A stretch of DNA of 64,000 nucleotides from Falsiroseomonas sp051433195. Its GTDB lineage: Bacteria; Pseudomonadota; Alphaproteobacteria; Acetobacterales; Acetobacteraceae. Location of the stretch: positions 118,685-182,684 of the forward strand of contig NZ_JBHMFT010000012.1 of assembly GCF_051433195.1 (NCBI RefSeq). Direction: 5' to 3'. Position 1 is the stretch's first letter; each line of letters opens with the position of its first letter. Below the pieces are notes generated by a model that was given only the letters and a program-made list of their open reading frames with translations, did no database searches and was not told the origin of the DNA. The translations under genes were made by a program, and so were the position numbers. This document shows, piece after piece, positions 44,049 to 52,659 of the stretch.

Positions 44049-44771
44049 CTACAACGTGTGTTCAAGACGGGTGTTGACGACTAGCTCGGCGATCGTCGCG
44101 GTGTCCGGAAGGCGCAGCAGCAGCGCCACGATTTCCGCGACCGTCGCCGGCGAAAGCCGCGTGGAGGAAACGCCAGGCAGGCCCGCCAGCAATTCCGTGT
44201 CGATGGCGCCGGGACACAGCGCGGTGACGCGCACGCCATCCTCCCAACCCGCGAACTTCGCCGCCTGGCTGAGCGCGACAAGGGCGTGTTTCGTCATGGC
44301 GTAGCCGATGGAGACGGAGGGGTCGCGGATGCGCTTGCCGTCGGTGGAGGCGATGTTGACGACGCGGCCATGCCCGGCCGCGCGCAGATGCGGCAGGGCG
44401 CGGCGCGTGGCGCGGAACGGCGCCTTCACGTTGACCGTCCAAAGCTCGTCCAGTTCCGCTTCCCCGCCCTCCTCCCACGTCACGCGGCGCAGGATTCCGG
44501 CGTTGTTGATGAGGGCGTCGAGGCGGCCGTGGCGTTCCACCACGGCGTCGATCCAGGCCTCCGCCGTGGCCGGTTCGGCGGCGTCGTGGCGGTGATAGCT
44601 GATGCGGTCCTCGCCGAGCTTGCGGCGGGTGGCGGCCACGTCGCGCAGGCCGAGCGCCAGCGTGTAGCCCTCCGCGTGCAATCGCTGCGCGATGGCGGCG
44701 CCGAGGCCGCGAGAGGCACCGGAGAGGGCGACGACGCGGCCTTCCGGGCGCAGCAGTTCCGCATCGCGCAT
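44049..44771 (-). CDS. SDR family oxidoreductase
   Basis: 240 residues with a full catalytic set: SGASRGLGAAIA (cofactor loop), INNAG, the catalytic Ser in NIASTDGKR and Tyr/Lys in GYAMTKHALVALS. It probably oxidises a hydroxyl on the pathway's sugar or acid intermediate. It ends 11 nt before the isomerase start and begins 2 nt after the next SDR. Confidence 0.88.
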   Translation of the reverse strand: MRDAELLRPEGRVVALSGASRGLGAAIAQRLHAEGYTLALGLRDVAATRRKLGEDRISYHRHDAAEPATAEAWIDAVVERHGRLDALINNAGILRRVTWEEGGEAELDELWTVNVKAPFRATRRALPHLRAAGHGRVVNIASTDGKRIRDPSVSIGYAMTKHALVALSQAAKFAGWEDGVRVTALCPGAIDTELLAGLPGVSSTRLSPATVAEIVALLLRLPDTATIAELVVNTRLEHTL

Positions 44772-44773
44772 GA

Positions 44774-45556
44774 TCAGAACAGGCCCTGGTAGACGCCGCC
44801 ATCATTGACCAGGTTCTGCGCCGTCATGAAGCCGGCCTGCGCGCTGCACAGGAAGGCGACCAGGTCGCCATTCTCGGATGGGTCGGCGAAGCGGCCGGCG
44901 GGGCAACTGCCGATGCGGTCGGCGACCATCGCCTCATAGGTCGTGCCGCGACGGGCGGCGTGGCCGTGCAGGTTGGTGCGCAGCGCGTCGGTATCGAACA
45001 GGCCGGGGCAGACGGTGTTGACGGTGACGTTGTGCGGGATGAGTTCCCGCGCGATGGAGCCGATGGCACCGGACAGCGCGACGCGCGCCGCGTGCGAATG
45101 CGCGAAGCCGATCTGCGGAAACTTGATGAAGCTGACGGAGATGCTGACGACGCGCCCGAATTTTCGGTCCGCCATGCCGGGCGTGACGCGGGCGATGAGG
45201 TCCATCGAGGAGTGGAAATGCACGTCCCACCAGTACAGCCACTCCGCCCGCTCCCATTCGCGGAAATTGCCGGGAACCTGGCGGACGCCCGGATTGCACA
45301 CCAGGATATCCGGTGTCGGACAGGCCGCGAGGATGGCGTCGCGACCCTCCGCCGCATTGACATCCGCCGCCACGGTCTGCACCGCGACGCCGGTCTCGCG
45401 GCGCAGAGCCTCGGCGGTCGCCTCCAGCGCCTCCACACCCCGCGCGACGATGGTGAGGTTCACACCCTCCTTCGCCAGGGACCGAGCGCAGCCCTCGCCC
45501 AGGCCGCGGCTGCCGCCGCAGACGATGGCGTGGCGTCCCCTGATGCCGAGATCCAT
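44774..45556 (-). CDS. SDR-fold protein without the YxxxK pair
   Basis: 260 residues. The Rossmann motif CGGSRGLGEGCA is clear and the C-terminus (FMTAQNLVNDGG) is SDR-like, but the Tyr and Lys positions hold Ser and Arg (HSHAARVALSG). NNAG is replaced by CNPGV. It belongs to the same unusual SDR branch as the gene at 33286-34038. It may bind a nicotinamide cofactor but use other residues for catalysis. It starts directly next to the DapA-family stop. Confidence 0.85.
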   Translation of the reverse strand: MDLGIRGRHAIVCGGSRGLGEGCARSLAKEGVNLTIVARGVEALEATAEALRRETGVAVQTVAADVNAAEGRDAILAACPTPDILVCNPGVRQVPGNFREWERAEWLYWWDVHFHSSMDLIARVTPGMADRKFGRVVSISVSFIKFPQIGFAHSHAARVALSGAIGSIARELIPHNVTVNTVCPGLFDTDALRTNLHGHAARRGTTYEAMVADRIGSCPAGRFADPSENGDLVAFLCSAQAGFMTAQNLVNDGGVYQGLF

Positions 45557-46456
45557 CTACAGCAGCCCCAGTTCGACAAGGCCGCTGCGCAGCCCGTCAA
45601 GTGGCGCACCGGACAGCGAACGCAGCGGCGGGCGCGGCACGCCGCCGCCGGCGAAGCCCAGCATGTCCATCGCCGCCTTGGTCGCGGGATACAGCGTGCG
45701 GCCGCCGGAGGTGAACAGGTCCGTCATGCGGCGCCCGGTTTCCTGCAGGGCGGCCGCTTCCGGCTTGCCGTCACGCGCGGCGTAGAACAGGTCGAGGCAG
45801 CCGGTCCAGACATTCGGGAAGCAATCCACCGTGCCATCGGCACCCAGCGCCACAGCGGGCACGCCGAAGACGGAGGACGGGCCGCAGAACACGCGCAGCC
45901 GGTTCTTCACGGCCAGCATCGTGCCGTAGAAGTTGTTCCAGTCGCCGGAGGATTCCTTGATGGCGACGACCTTCTCCAGATCCGCCAGCCGGTCGGCCAA
46001 GGCGGGGCTGATGGCGTTCACCGCGTTGCCGGGGATGTTGTAGACCGCAATCGGCAGGTCGATGGCATCCGACACGGCCTTGTAGTGCGCGAAGATCTCG
46101 TCATCCGACAGCTTCACGAAATAGGGCGGCAGCACCAGCACGCCATCGGCGCCGACTTCCTTCGCGTGCCGCGCCAGCGCGATGGTATCAGCCTCCCCGA
46201 TGCAGCCGGTGCCGACGATGACGGTGCCGCGGCCGGCGGTGGCGGCGACGGCCTCGGCGTAGAGCGCCTTCCGTTCATCGAGGCTCAGCGCCCAGAACTC
46301 CCCAGTGCAGCCGACCGCGACGATGCCGGTGGCGCCGGCATCCAGCATGCGGGTGACGTTGGCGCGGAAGCCGGCGCTGTCGATGCGGCCATCGGCGTGG
46401 AAGGGCGTGGTGAGCGCGGGCATCGGGCCCGACCAGTCGACGTCATCGCGGTTCAC
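45557..46456 (-). CDS. DapA/NanA family aldolase-lyase
   Basis: 299 residues. The Schiff-base lysine is K167 (VVAIKESSGD), with Y139 (AVYNIPGN) and the GCTGEFWAL loop, all as required. This family includes dihydrodipicolinate synthase, KDG/KDPG-type aldolases and pyrroline-hydroxy-carboxylate deaminase. In this setting, beside a sugar importer and SDRs, a 2-keto-3-deoxy sugar acid aldolase is more likely than lysine synthesis. It overlaps the ATPase gene by 4 nt. Confidence 0.9.
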   Translation of the reverse strand: MNRDDVDWSGPMPALTTPFHADGRIDSAGFRANVTRMLDAGATGIVAVGCTGEFWALSLDERKALYAEAVAATAGRGTVIVGTGCIGEADTIALARHAKEVGADGVLVLPPYFVKLSDDEIFAHYKAVSDAIDLPIAVYNIPGNAVNAISPALADRLADLEKVVAIKESSGDWNNFYGTMLAVKNRLRVFCGPSSVFGVPAVALGADGTVDCFPNVWTGCLDLFYAARDGKPEAAALQETGRRMTDLFTSGGRTLYPATKAAMDMLGFAGGGVPRPPLRSLSGAPLDGLRSGLVELGLL

Positions 46457-47523
46457 GGGGTGACTTCCTCTCGCGCATCGAGGCGCAGCGTGGTGGTGGC
46501 ATCGAACAGGTGCAGCCGGTCCGGGCGCAGGTCGAAGGGAACGACCTCACCGGCACGCAGGCCGGATTCAGCCGATGCGCGGGCGGTGAGCGGGGAGCCA
46601 CCGGCATCGAGCATGACGATCGTCTCGTGCCCCGTGGGTTCCACCACGCGCACGATGGCGCGGTGCGGGCCCTGGCCCAGCAGCACATCCTCCGGCCGCA
46701 CGCCCAGCGCAACCTTCGTCGGGGTTCCGGCAGGCCGGAAGGGGATCGTCATGGCGGGATGATGAAAGCGTCCGTCCGCGAAATTGCCGTGCAGGATGTT
46801 CATCGGCGGCGTGCCGATGAAGCCGGCGACGAAAAGGTTGGCGGGGCGGTCATAGACCTCCCGCGGCGGCGCGAATTGCCGAAGTTCGCCACCCTCCATC
46901 ACCGCGATGCGGTCGGACATCGTCATCGCCTCGAGCTGGTCGTGCGTGACATAGACGAAGGTGCGGCCAAGGGATCGGTGCAGCTCGATCAACTCGGCGC
47001 GCATATGCGCGCGCAGCTTGGCATCGAGGTTCGAGAGCGGCTCATCGAGCAGGAAGACCTTCGGGCTGCGGACCAGGGCGCGGCCAAGGGCGACGCGCTG
47101 CTGCTGGCCGCCGGAAAGCTGTCGCGGCTTGCGGGTCAGAAGCGCCTCCAGCTTCAGCATCTCCGCGATGCGCCGCACCTGCGCCTCGCGTTCGGCGCGC
47201 GCCAGGCCCTGCTTCTTCAGCGGGTAGGCGATGTTCTCGCCCACCGTCATGTGCGGGTACAGCGCGTAGGACTGGAACACCATGGCAACGTCACGCTTGC
47301 CCGGTGCGATATCGTTCACCACGCGGCCGCCGATGCTGATGGTGCCGCTGGTCGGGAACTCCAGCCCCGCCAGCATCCGGAGGCTGGTGGTCTTGCCGCA
47401 GCCCGAGGGGCCGAGCAGCGAGATGAATTCTCCGGCGCGAATCGCCAGGTCGAGCTCGCGGACCGCGACGGCGCCGCCGAAGGATTTGTGGATCTTCGCG
47501 AAGGTAACTTCGGCCGCGCTCAC
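46453..47523 (-). CDS. ABC transporter ATP-binding protein (UgpC/MalK type)
   Basis: 356 residues. Walker A GPSGCGKTTSLRML, signature LSGGQQQRVALGRAL, Walker B VFLLDEPLSNLD and switch VYVTHDQLEAM are followed by the TOBE domain typical of MalK/UgpC. It powers the importer of the next three genes. The start is GTG 47523, overlapping the upstream permease stop (GTGA). Confidence 0.93.
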   Translation of the reverse strand: MSAAEVTFAKIHKSFGGAVAVRELDLAIRAGEFISLLGPSGCGKTTSLRMLAGLEFPTSGTISIGGRVVNDIAPGKRDVAMVFQSYALYPHMTVGENIAYPLKKQGLARAEREAQVRRIAEMLKLEALLTRKPRQLSGGQQQRVALGRALVRSPKVFLLDEPLSNLDAKLRAHMRAELIELHRSLGRTFVYVTHDQLEAMTMSDRIAVMEGGELRQFAPPREVYDRPANLFVAGFIGTPPMNILHGNFADGRFHHPAMTIPFRPAGTPTKVALGVRPEDVLLGQGPHRAIVRVVEPTGHETIVMLDAGGSPLTARASAESGLRAGEVVPFDLRPDRLHLFDATTTLRLDAREEVTP

Positions 47524-48338
47524 CCCTTCACGCCCCCGGCGCCGAAGCCGCGCGTCAGGTAGCTTTGCAGAAAGGCGAAGATGATGATGAGCGGCAGGCT
47601 CATCATGACGGAAGCCGCCATCAGCAGGGACCATTCGATGTTGAAGGCGCTGACCAGCATGCTCATCACACCGGTCGTCAGCGGTCGCGCCTCGTCCGTG
47701 TTCACCAGCACCAGCGCATACAGGTACTCGTTCCAGGACAGGATGAAGGTGAAGAGGCAGGTGGAGATGATGCCTGGCAGCGCCTGCGGCAGGATGACAT
47801 CGACGAACGCCTCCATCCGCGTGGCGCCATCGACGAGCGCCGCGGCCTCCAGATCATCCGGGATGCCCTGCATGAAGCTGCGCAGCAGCCACAGCGCATA
47901 GGGCAGCGCGAAGCTGGTATAGGCGATGACCAGGCTGAGCAGCGAATTGGCGACGCCGAGCCAGACCATCATCAGGTAGAGCGGCAGGATCAGCACGACG
48001 GACGGCAGCAGGTAGGTGAACAGCACGAGCTGCGCCAGGCGGTCCCGCCCGGGATAGCGGAAGCGCACCAGGCTGTGCGCGCCCAGCGTCGCCACCAGCA
48101 CGACGAGGATGGTGGTGGAGACCGACAGAACCAGGGAGTTGCGCATGAAGGTGAGGAACGGCGTTTCCCACAGCAGGCGCGTGTAGTGTTCGAAGGTGAT
48201 CTGCTCCGGCCAGAAGGTCGGCGGCATGCGGAACAGCTCGAACTGCGGCTTCACCGACGTGATCAGCATCCACAGCAGCGGGAAGGCCGTGACCAGAACG
48301 ATGGTCCAGGCCATCAGGTTGAACAGGATGCGCCTCAT
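47520..48338 (-). CDS. Sugar ABC transporter permease, MalG type
   Basis: 272 residues, six membrane helices. The EAA motif that docks the ATPase is DLEAAALVDGATRMEAFVDV. Start set at ATG 48338, where the first helix region begins (ILFNLMAWTIVLVTAFPLLW). Overlaps both neighbours by 4 nt. Confidence 0.93.
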   Translation of the reverse strand: MRRILFNLMAWTIVLVTAFPLLWMLITSVKPQFELFRMPPTFWPEQITFEHYTRLLWETPFLTFMRNSLVLSVSTTILVVLVATLGAHSLVRFRYPGRDRLAQLVLFTYLLPSVVLILPLYLMMVWLGVANSLLSLVIAYTSFALPYALWLLRSFMQGIPDDLEAAALVDGATRMEAFVDVILPQALPGIISTCLFTFILSWNEYLYALVLVNTDEARPLTTGVMSMLVSAFNIEWSLLMAASVMMSLPLIIIFAFLQSYLTRGFGAGGVKG

Positions 48339-49213
48339 CGGTCGGCCTTCGCACGGCGCAGGTACAGCACCATGAAGACCAGCATCACCAGCATCATCGC
48401 GACGGCGACGGCGGTGGCACGGCCCATGGCGTCCATGCCGAAGGCTTCCTTGTAGACCATCAGCGGCAGGGTCTGCGTGGCGATCAGCGGCCCGCCGCCG
48501 GTCATCAGGAAGATCAGGTCGAATTCCTTGAAGTCCCAGATGGCGCGCAGCAGCACGACAACCAGCAGCACGTCCTTCAACTGCGGCAGCGTCACGTCCC
48601 AGAAGCGGCTCCAGGCGCCGGCACCGTCGATGGTCGCCGCCTCGTAGAGCTGGTCCGGAATGGTCTGCAACCGTGCCAGCACGGCTATGACGACGAAGGG
48701 GAAGTACTTCCAGGCGCCGACCAGCACGATGCTGACCATCGCGTTCGGCATGGAGCCGAGCCAGTCCAGCGGCATGTCCAGGATGCCGGCCCACATCATC
48801 ATGTGGTTCAGGATGCCGTAGAGGTCGTTGAACAGCCAGCGCCAGACCAGCACGGCGACGACGGTGGAGACGAAGTACGGGAACAGGATCAGGCTGCGCG
48901 CCAGCGCGCGGAAGACGATGGCCTGGTGCAGCATCAGCGCGGCGGCGATGCCGAAGACCACCTGCAGCGTCAGCGTGCACACCGTCCAGACCAGCGTGTT
49001 GAACAGCGAGCGCCAGAATTCCTGGCCCGCGAACAGCTCCGCGTAGTTCTGCAGGCCGACGAAGTTGCCGCGCAGCGTTGGCGTGTAGATGTTGAACAGG
49101 CTGAGATAGATGGCCGAGACCAGCGGATAGACGATGACGGCGCAGAAGATCAGCACGCTGGGGGCGATGAGCATCACCCCCAGCCAGGCGTCGCGCCGAT
49201 CGAGCGGATTCAT
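48335..49213 (-). CDS. Sugar ABC transporter permease, MalF type
   Basis: 292 residues. Helices include GVMLIAPSVLIFCAVIVYPL; the EAA motif is LYEAATIDGAGAWSRFWDV. Start at ATG 49213 (MNPLDRRDAW), a typical start for this family; an upstream in-frame start is less likely. Forms the channel with the MalG-type permease. Confidence 0.92.
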   Translation of the reverse strand: MNPLDRRDAWLGVMLIAPSVLIFCAVIVYPLVSAIYLSLFNIYTPTLRGNFVGLQNYAELFAGQEFWRSLFNTLVWTVCTLTLQVVFGIAAALMLHQAIVFRALARSLILFPYFVSTVVAVLVWRWLFNDLYGILNHMMMWAGILDMPLDWLGSMPNAMVSIVLVGAWKYFPFVVIAVLARLQTIPDQLYEAATIDGAGAWSRFWDVTLPQLKDVLLVVVLLRAIWDFKEFDLIFLMTGGGPLIATQTLPLMVYKEAFGMDAMGRATAVAVAMMLVMLVFMVLYLRRAKADR

Positions 49214-49238
49214 ACCAGCGGATTCATGGCGACGCGGT

Positions 49239-50552
49239 TCAGCCGCGCATGATCTGCTCAAGCCGCTGCGCCGTGGTGGAGACCACCGCGGCCATCAGCT
49301 CGTTGTTGACGACGTAGCGCTGCACCGCCTCGGCCAGCACGTGGCTCGCGATGATGCGGCCGGCGGAGGTGTTCGGCTTGTGCGTGGTGGATTCCCAGCC
49401 GAGGTTGTGGCCGGACGCGGCGGAGGACGACATCAGGTCGACCTCCGCGCGGTACTTCGTGATCAGCGCGTTCTCCTGGTACTGCGGCATGGCGGAGATC
49501 GTCTTCAGCACCGGCAGCACATGCCCCGGCGCCGCGTGCAACTGGCGGATGTAGCCATCGGCGCGGAACAGGTGTGCCGCGAAGCGCTTCGCCAGCGCCA
49601 TGTTCGGCGCCACCTTCGGGATCATGACCGATGGGAAGTCGTTGAAGGTCCAGTGCGGCACGCTGGCGGAGATGGTGGGGTATTGCGCACAGGTCACGCT
49701 GTCCGCGATGCGCGGGTTCTGCGCGGCGACGTTGGCAAGAACACGTCCGGTGTAGATGCCGGTTGCGGTGGCGCCGGCGACGAAGGCCGTCAGGCTCTCG
49801 CCCCAGGAATAGTTGGTGGCACCCGGCGGGCAGAATTCCCGCATCGACTTGTAGAATTCCAGCGCGTTGCGGAAACTGTCGCTGTCCACCGCCACCTGCA
49901 GGTCCGGCGTGAACACCTGACCGCCGGCGCCGTGCACGAAGCAGACGAAGATCAGGCTGGTCATCGAATTGCGCGCATAGGGCAGCGGTGCGCCGAAGAC
50001 GCCGCCGCGCTGCATCCTGCGGCAGGCGTCGCGCAATTCGTCCCAGGTGCGCGGCGCGGCGCCGATGCCGGCGGCCTGCATCAGGTCGCGGCGCAGCCAC
50101 ATCATGTTGGCGGCGGAACTGCCGATGCCCGTGCCGGCATACTGGCCGGGCGTGATCTCATAGATGCGGTTGGCCCCCTCGTAGTAGTTCGCCGTGCCGA
50201 CCGCCTCGATGACGTCGTTCATCGGCTCCAGCAGGTTGTTCTGCCAGTAGGTCGCCACCGCGAAATGCGGCAGGTGCGTCACCACGGAAGGCACCTGGCC
50301 CGAGGCGAAGGCGGCCGCCATCTGCGCCGGATAGCCCTCGTCAGAGGTCGCCTCGAACACCACGCGCACGCCAGGGTTGGCTTCCTCGAAGGTGCGGATC
50401 TGGAAGTTGTAGGCTTCGCGCTGCGCCGGCGCGGTCTGCGGCGACCACCAGCGCAACGTCGTCTGCTGCGCCTCGGCGGGGCGCGCCACGGCGCCCGCGA
50501 TGGCTGCGGCACCCAATCCCAATCCCAGGCTGCGGCGGCTGAAATCCGTCAT
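49239..50552 (-). CDS. ABC transporter extracellular solute-binding protein
   Basis: 437 residues, family 1 binding protein. A Tat-type signal (FSRRSLGLGLGAAAIAG) ends at PAEAQQ. The mature part begins TTLRWWSPQ and has TWDELRDACRRMQRGG in the second lobe. It binds the imported solute in the periplasm; sequence suggests a carbohydrate or polyol but not which. First gene of the transporter block, divergent from iclR. Confidence 0.92.
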   Translation of the reverse strand: MTDFSRRSLGLGLGAAAIAGAVARPAEAQQTTLRWWSPQTAPAQREAYNFQIRTFEEANPGVRVVFEATSDEGYPAQMAAAFASGQVPSVVTHLPHFAVATYWQNNLLEPMNDVIEAVGTANYYEGANRIYEITPGQYAGTGIGSSAANMMWLRRDLMQAAGIGAAPRTWDELRDACRRMQRGGVFGAPLPYARNSMTSLIFVCFVHGAGGQVFTPDLQVAVDSDSFRNALEFYKSMREFCPPGATNYSWGESLTAFVAGATATGIYTGRVLANVAAQNPRIADSVTCAQYPTISASVPHWTFNDFPSVMIPKVAPNMALAKRFAAHLFRADGYIRQLHAAPGHVLPVLKTISAMPQYQENALITKYRAEVDLMSSSAASGHNLGWESTTHKPNTSAGRIIASHVLAEAVQRYVVNNELMAAVVSTTAQRLEQIMRG

Positions 50553-50623
50553 GTCTCGTTCCCTCCCTCACGCGGCGTCGCCATCGGCGGCGACCGCCAG
50601 GCGAACGAGTGACCGCAGTGTGA

Positions 50624-50669
50624 AACGCGTTGTGACGCCTCCGCAAGGGGGCAACAGCGTTGACGCCTC
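50624..50669. promoter_or_regulatory. Direct repeat in the divergent iclR/transporter promoter region
   Basis: GCGTTGTGACGCCTC (50627-50641) and GCGTTGACGCCTC (50657-50669) are near-identical direct copies, centres about 29 bp apart; the first overlaps the palindrome AACGCGTT (50624-50631). They lie between the two divergent starts, as expected for an IclR-family operator. Confidence 0.5.
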
Positions 50670-50717
50670 AGTTTTTCAGCGCCAGTGTTCGCCCAGCGAA
50701 CAGCCGGAGCCTGCCCG

Positions 50718-51536
50718 ATGGATGATGCGATGCCCCGCGACCTGCACCTGGCGGAGCCGCAGGCGACGCCGCGGGGCGAGGACCGGGAGATCGTGCAATC
50801 CGTGCTGCGCGCGCTGGATGTGCTGCGCAGCTTCGACCGCCACACGCCACGGCAGACGCTGTCCCAGGTGGCGGACCGCACCGGACTCAGCCGTGCCACG
50901 GCGCGCCGCTTCCTGCTGACCTTCCGCCAGGCGGGCTACATGGAACAGGAGGGCGCGTTGTTCCGGCCGACGGCGAAGCTGCTGGAACTCGGCCATTCGG
51001 CGGTGGCGTCGCTGGGACTGTGGGACATCGCGCGGCCGATCATGGCGGAGCTTGCGGCGAAGCTGGGCGAGGCCGCCTTCGCCGCGGTGCTGGACGGGCA
51101 GGATGCGCTTTACGTCGCGCATGCGCCCTCCCCCGGTCGCGTGGTTGCGGTGGGCATTGCGGTCGGGCGCCGGCTGCCGGCGTACTGCACTTCCGTCGGT
51201 CGCGTGCTGTTGGCGGGGCTGCCCGACGTGGCGCTGGCGCAGGCGCTGGCGGCGATGAAGCCGGTGGCCTTCACGGACAACACAGTGACGTCCCGCCCGA
51301 AGCTGCGCGCGTTGATCGAGGATGTGCGGCGCGATGGCTGGTCGATGGTGGATGAGGAGTTGGAAGTCGGGCTGCGCTCCGTCTCCGTGCCGTTGCGCGC
51401 GCCGGGCGGCGCCGTGATCGCCGCGCTCAACGTCTGCGGCCCGAGCGCGCGGGTGACGCCGGAGGTGTTGCACAGCCGCTTTCTGCCGGAGATCCTGGCG
51501 GCGGCGGAGCGCATCAACCGGTCGCTGCGGGACTGA
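50718..51536 (+). CDS. IclR family transcriptional regulator
   Basis: 272 residues. N-terminal winged HTH (QTLSQVADRTGLSRATARR) and C-terminal effector domain (RRLPAYCTSVGRVLLAGLP, DEELEVGLRSVSVPLRAP), closest in style to the PcaR/PobR group that senses organic acids. ATG 50718 follows GGAG by 9 nt. It sits between the importer block and the amine-oxidase/gcv block and probably controls both. Its last 23 nt overlap the end of the convergent FAD oxidase gene. Confidence 0.92.
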   Translation: MDDAMPRDLHLAEPQATPRGEDREIVQSVLRALDVLRSFDRHTPRQTLSQVADRTGLSRATARRFLLTFRQAGYMEQEGALFRPTAKLLELGHSAVASLGLWDIARPIMAELAAKLGEAAFAAVLDGQDALYVAHAPSPGRVVAVGIAVGRRLPAYCTSVGRVLLAGLPDVALAQALAAMKPVAFTDNTVTSRPKLRALIEDVRRDGWSMVDEELEVGLRSVSVPLRAPGGAVIAALNVCGPSARVTPEVLHSRFLPEILAAAERINRSLRD

Positions 51537-52659
51537 ATCGCGCGGCGGTGAAGCGCGCGACATCGAAGCCGGGATCACGGCCCAATAGAAGTGCGGCGGC
51601 CATGGCCGCGACCAATGGGCCAAGCGTGTAGCCGGCGTCGCCGGGCACCGCCACATGCACGCGCGGCTCGCCGGGCAGCGGACCAAGGATGCACTGGCCA
51701 TCCGCGGTGGTATTCACGCCGGCCCAGCTTCGCAGCAGCCGCAGGTCGCCGATCGGCGGCACGATGTGCTGCGCCAGTGACAGGTTGCCGATCAGCGACG
51801 CCGGCTCCACCGTCGGAAAATCCTGTGCGCCGCTGAACCGCGCCGGCCAGCCGCCGCCGATCACGACCTGGCCGGCGGCGAGCTGCTTCAACGTGATCAT
51901 GCGCTCCGCATGCTGCACCAGGTGCAGGATCAGCGGCGCGGCGGCCTCCGTGATGTTCATGTGCAGCGGCTCCGCCACCACCGGCACATGCAGGCCGAGC
52001 GAGGCGGCGAGGCCCGCGGTGCCGGCGCCCGAGGCCAGCACGGCACGCCCGGCCCGCACCACCTCCCCGCCGGCGCAGTGCAGCAGCATGGCATCCGGCT
52101 GCGGCTCGATGCGCGTGACCCTGGTGTTCGCGTGGTGCGGCACGGCGCGTGCGTGCAGGTCGCGGCGCAGCGCCTCGTTGGCCAGCAGCGGGTTCAGCTT
52201 GCCCTCGTCGGCGCAGAATTCCGCGCCGTGAACGGCCTCGCCGAGATAGGGCGCGATGCGGCGCAGCGCGGCGCGGTCCAACATCTCCACATCCAGGCCC
52301 AGCTCGCGCTCGCGGGTGCATTTGCGGGCGAGGAATTCGTAGTGCTCCGGCGTCTCGCACACCATCAGCCCGCCGGAGCGGCGCAGTTCGAACTCCGCGC
52401 CGAGGTCGGTGGCCAGCGCCTGCCAGCTTCGCACGGCGGCGGGATACAGCGGCAGCGAGGCTTCGAGGTTCGGCACCAGCTCCGGATACATGCGCAGGAA
52501 GCGCGACTGCATCTGCACGTGCAGGCTGCCGGCATTGACGGTGGTGCCGGCGTGGTGGCCGGAATCGATCAGCACCACGTCCTGGCCCTCCCGCGCCAGG
52601 TCACGCGCCAGGCACAGGCCGATGATGCCGCCGCCGATGATGGCGATGTCGTGCGTCAC
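51514..52659 (-). CDS. DadA-like FAD-dependent amine/amino acid oxidoreductase
   Basis: 381 residues. FAD motif AIIGGGIIGLCLARDLARE, later GGLMVCETPEHY and a C-terminal FAD contact (SWAGVNTTADGQCILGPLPG, then GDAGYTLGPLVA). The family covers D-amino acid dehydrogenase, glycine/sarcosine oxidase, HcnC and hydroxyproline dehydrogenase beta subunit. It starts with GTG overlapping the previous stop (GTGA). Paired with the fused 2Fe-2S/FAD protein, it looks like the catalytic subunit of a multi-subunit amine dehydrogenase. Confidence 0.88.
   Translation of the reverse strand: MTHDIAIIGGGIIGLCLARDLAREGQDVVLIDSGHHAGTTVNAGSLHVQMQSRFLRMYPELVPNLEASLPLYPAAVRSWQALATDLGAEFELRRSGGLMVCETPEHYEFLARKCTRERELGLDVEMLDRAALRRIAPYLGEAVHGAEFCADEGKLNPLLANEALRRDLHARAVPHHANTRVTRIEPQPDAMLLHCAGGEVVRAGRAVLASGAGTAGLAASLGLHVPVVAEPLHMNITEAAAPLILHLVQHAERMITLKQLAAGQVVIGGGWPARFSGAQDFPTVEPASLIGNLSLAQHIVPPIGDLRLLRSWAGVNTTADGQCILGPLPGEPRVHVAVPGDAGYTLGPLVAAMAAALLLGRDPGFDVARFTAARFSPAATG

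Noticed and set aside
45557..46456. Lysine biosynthesis dapA
   Set aside because: Catalytic residues fit the family, but the setting in a transporter/SDR catabolic block favours a sugar-acid aldolase or related lyase.
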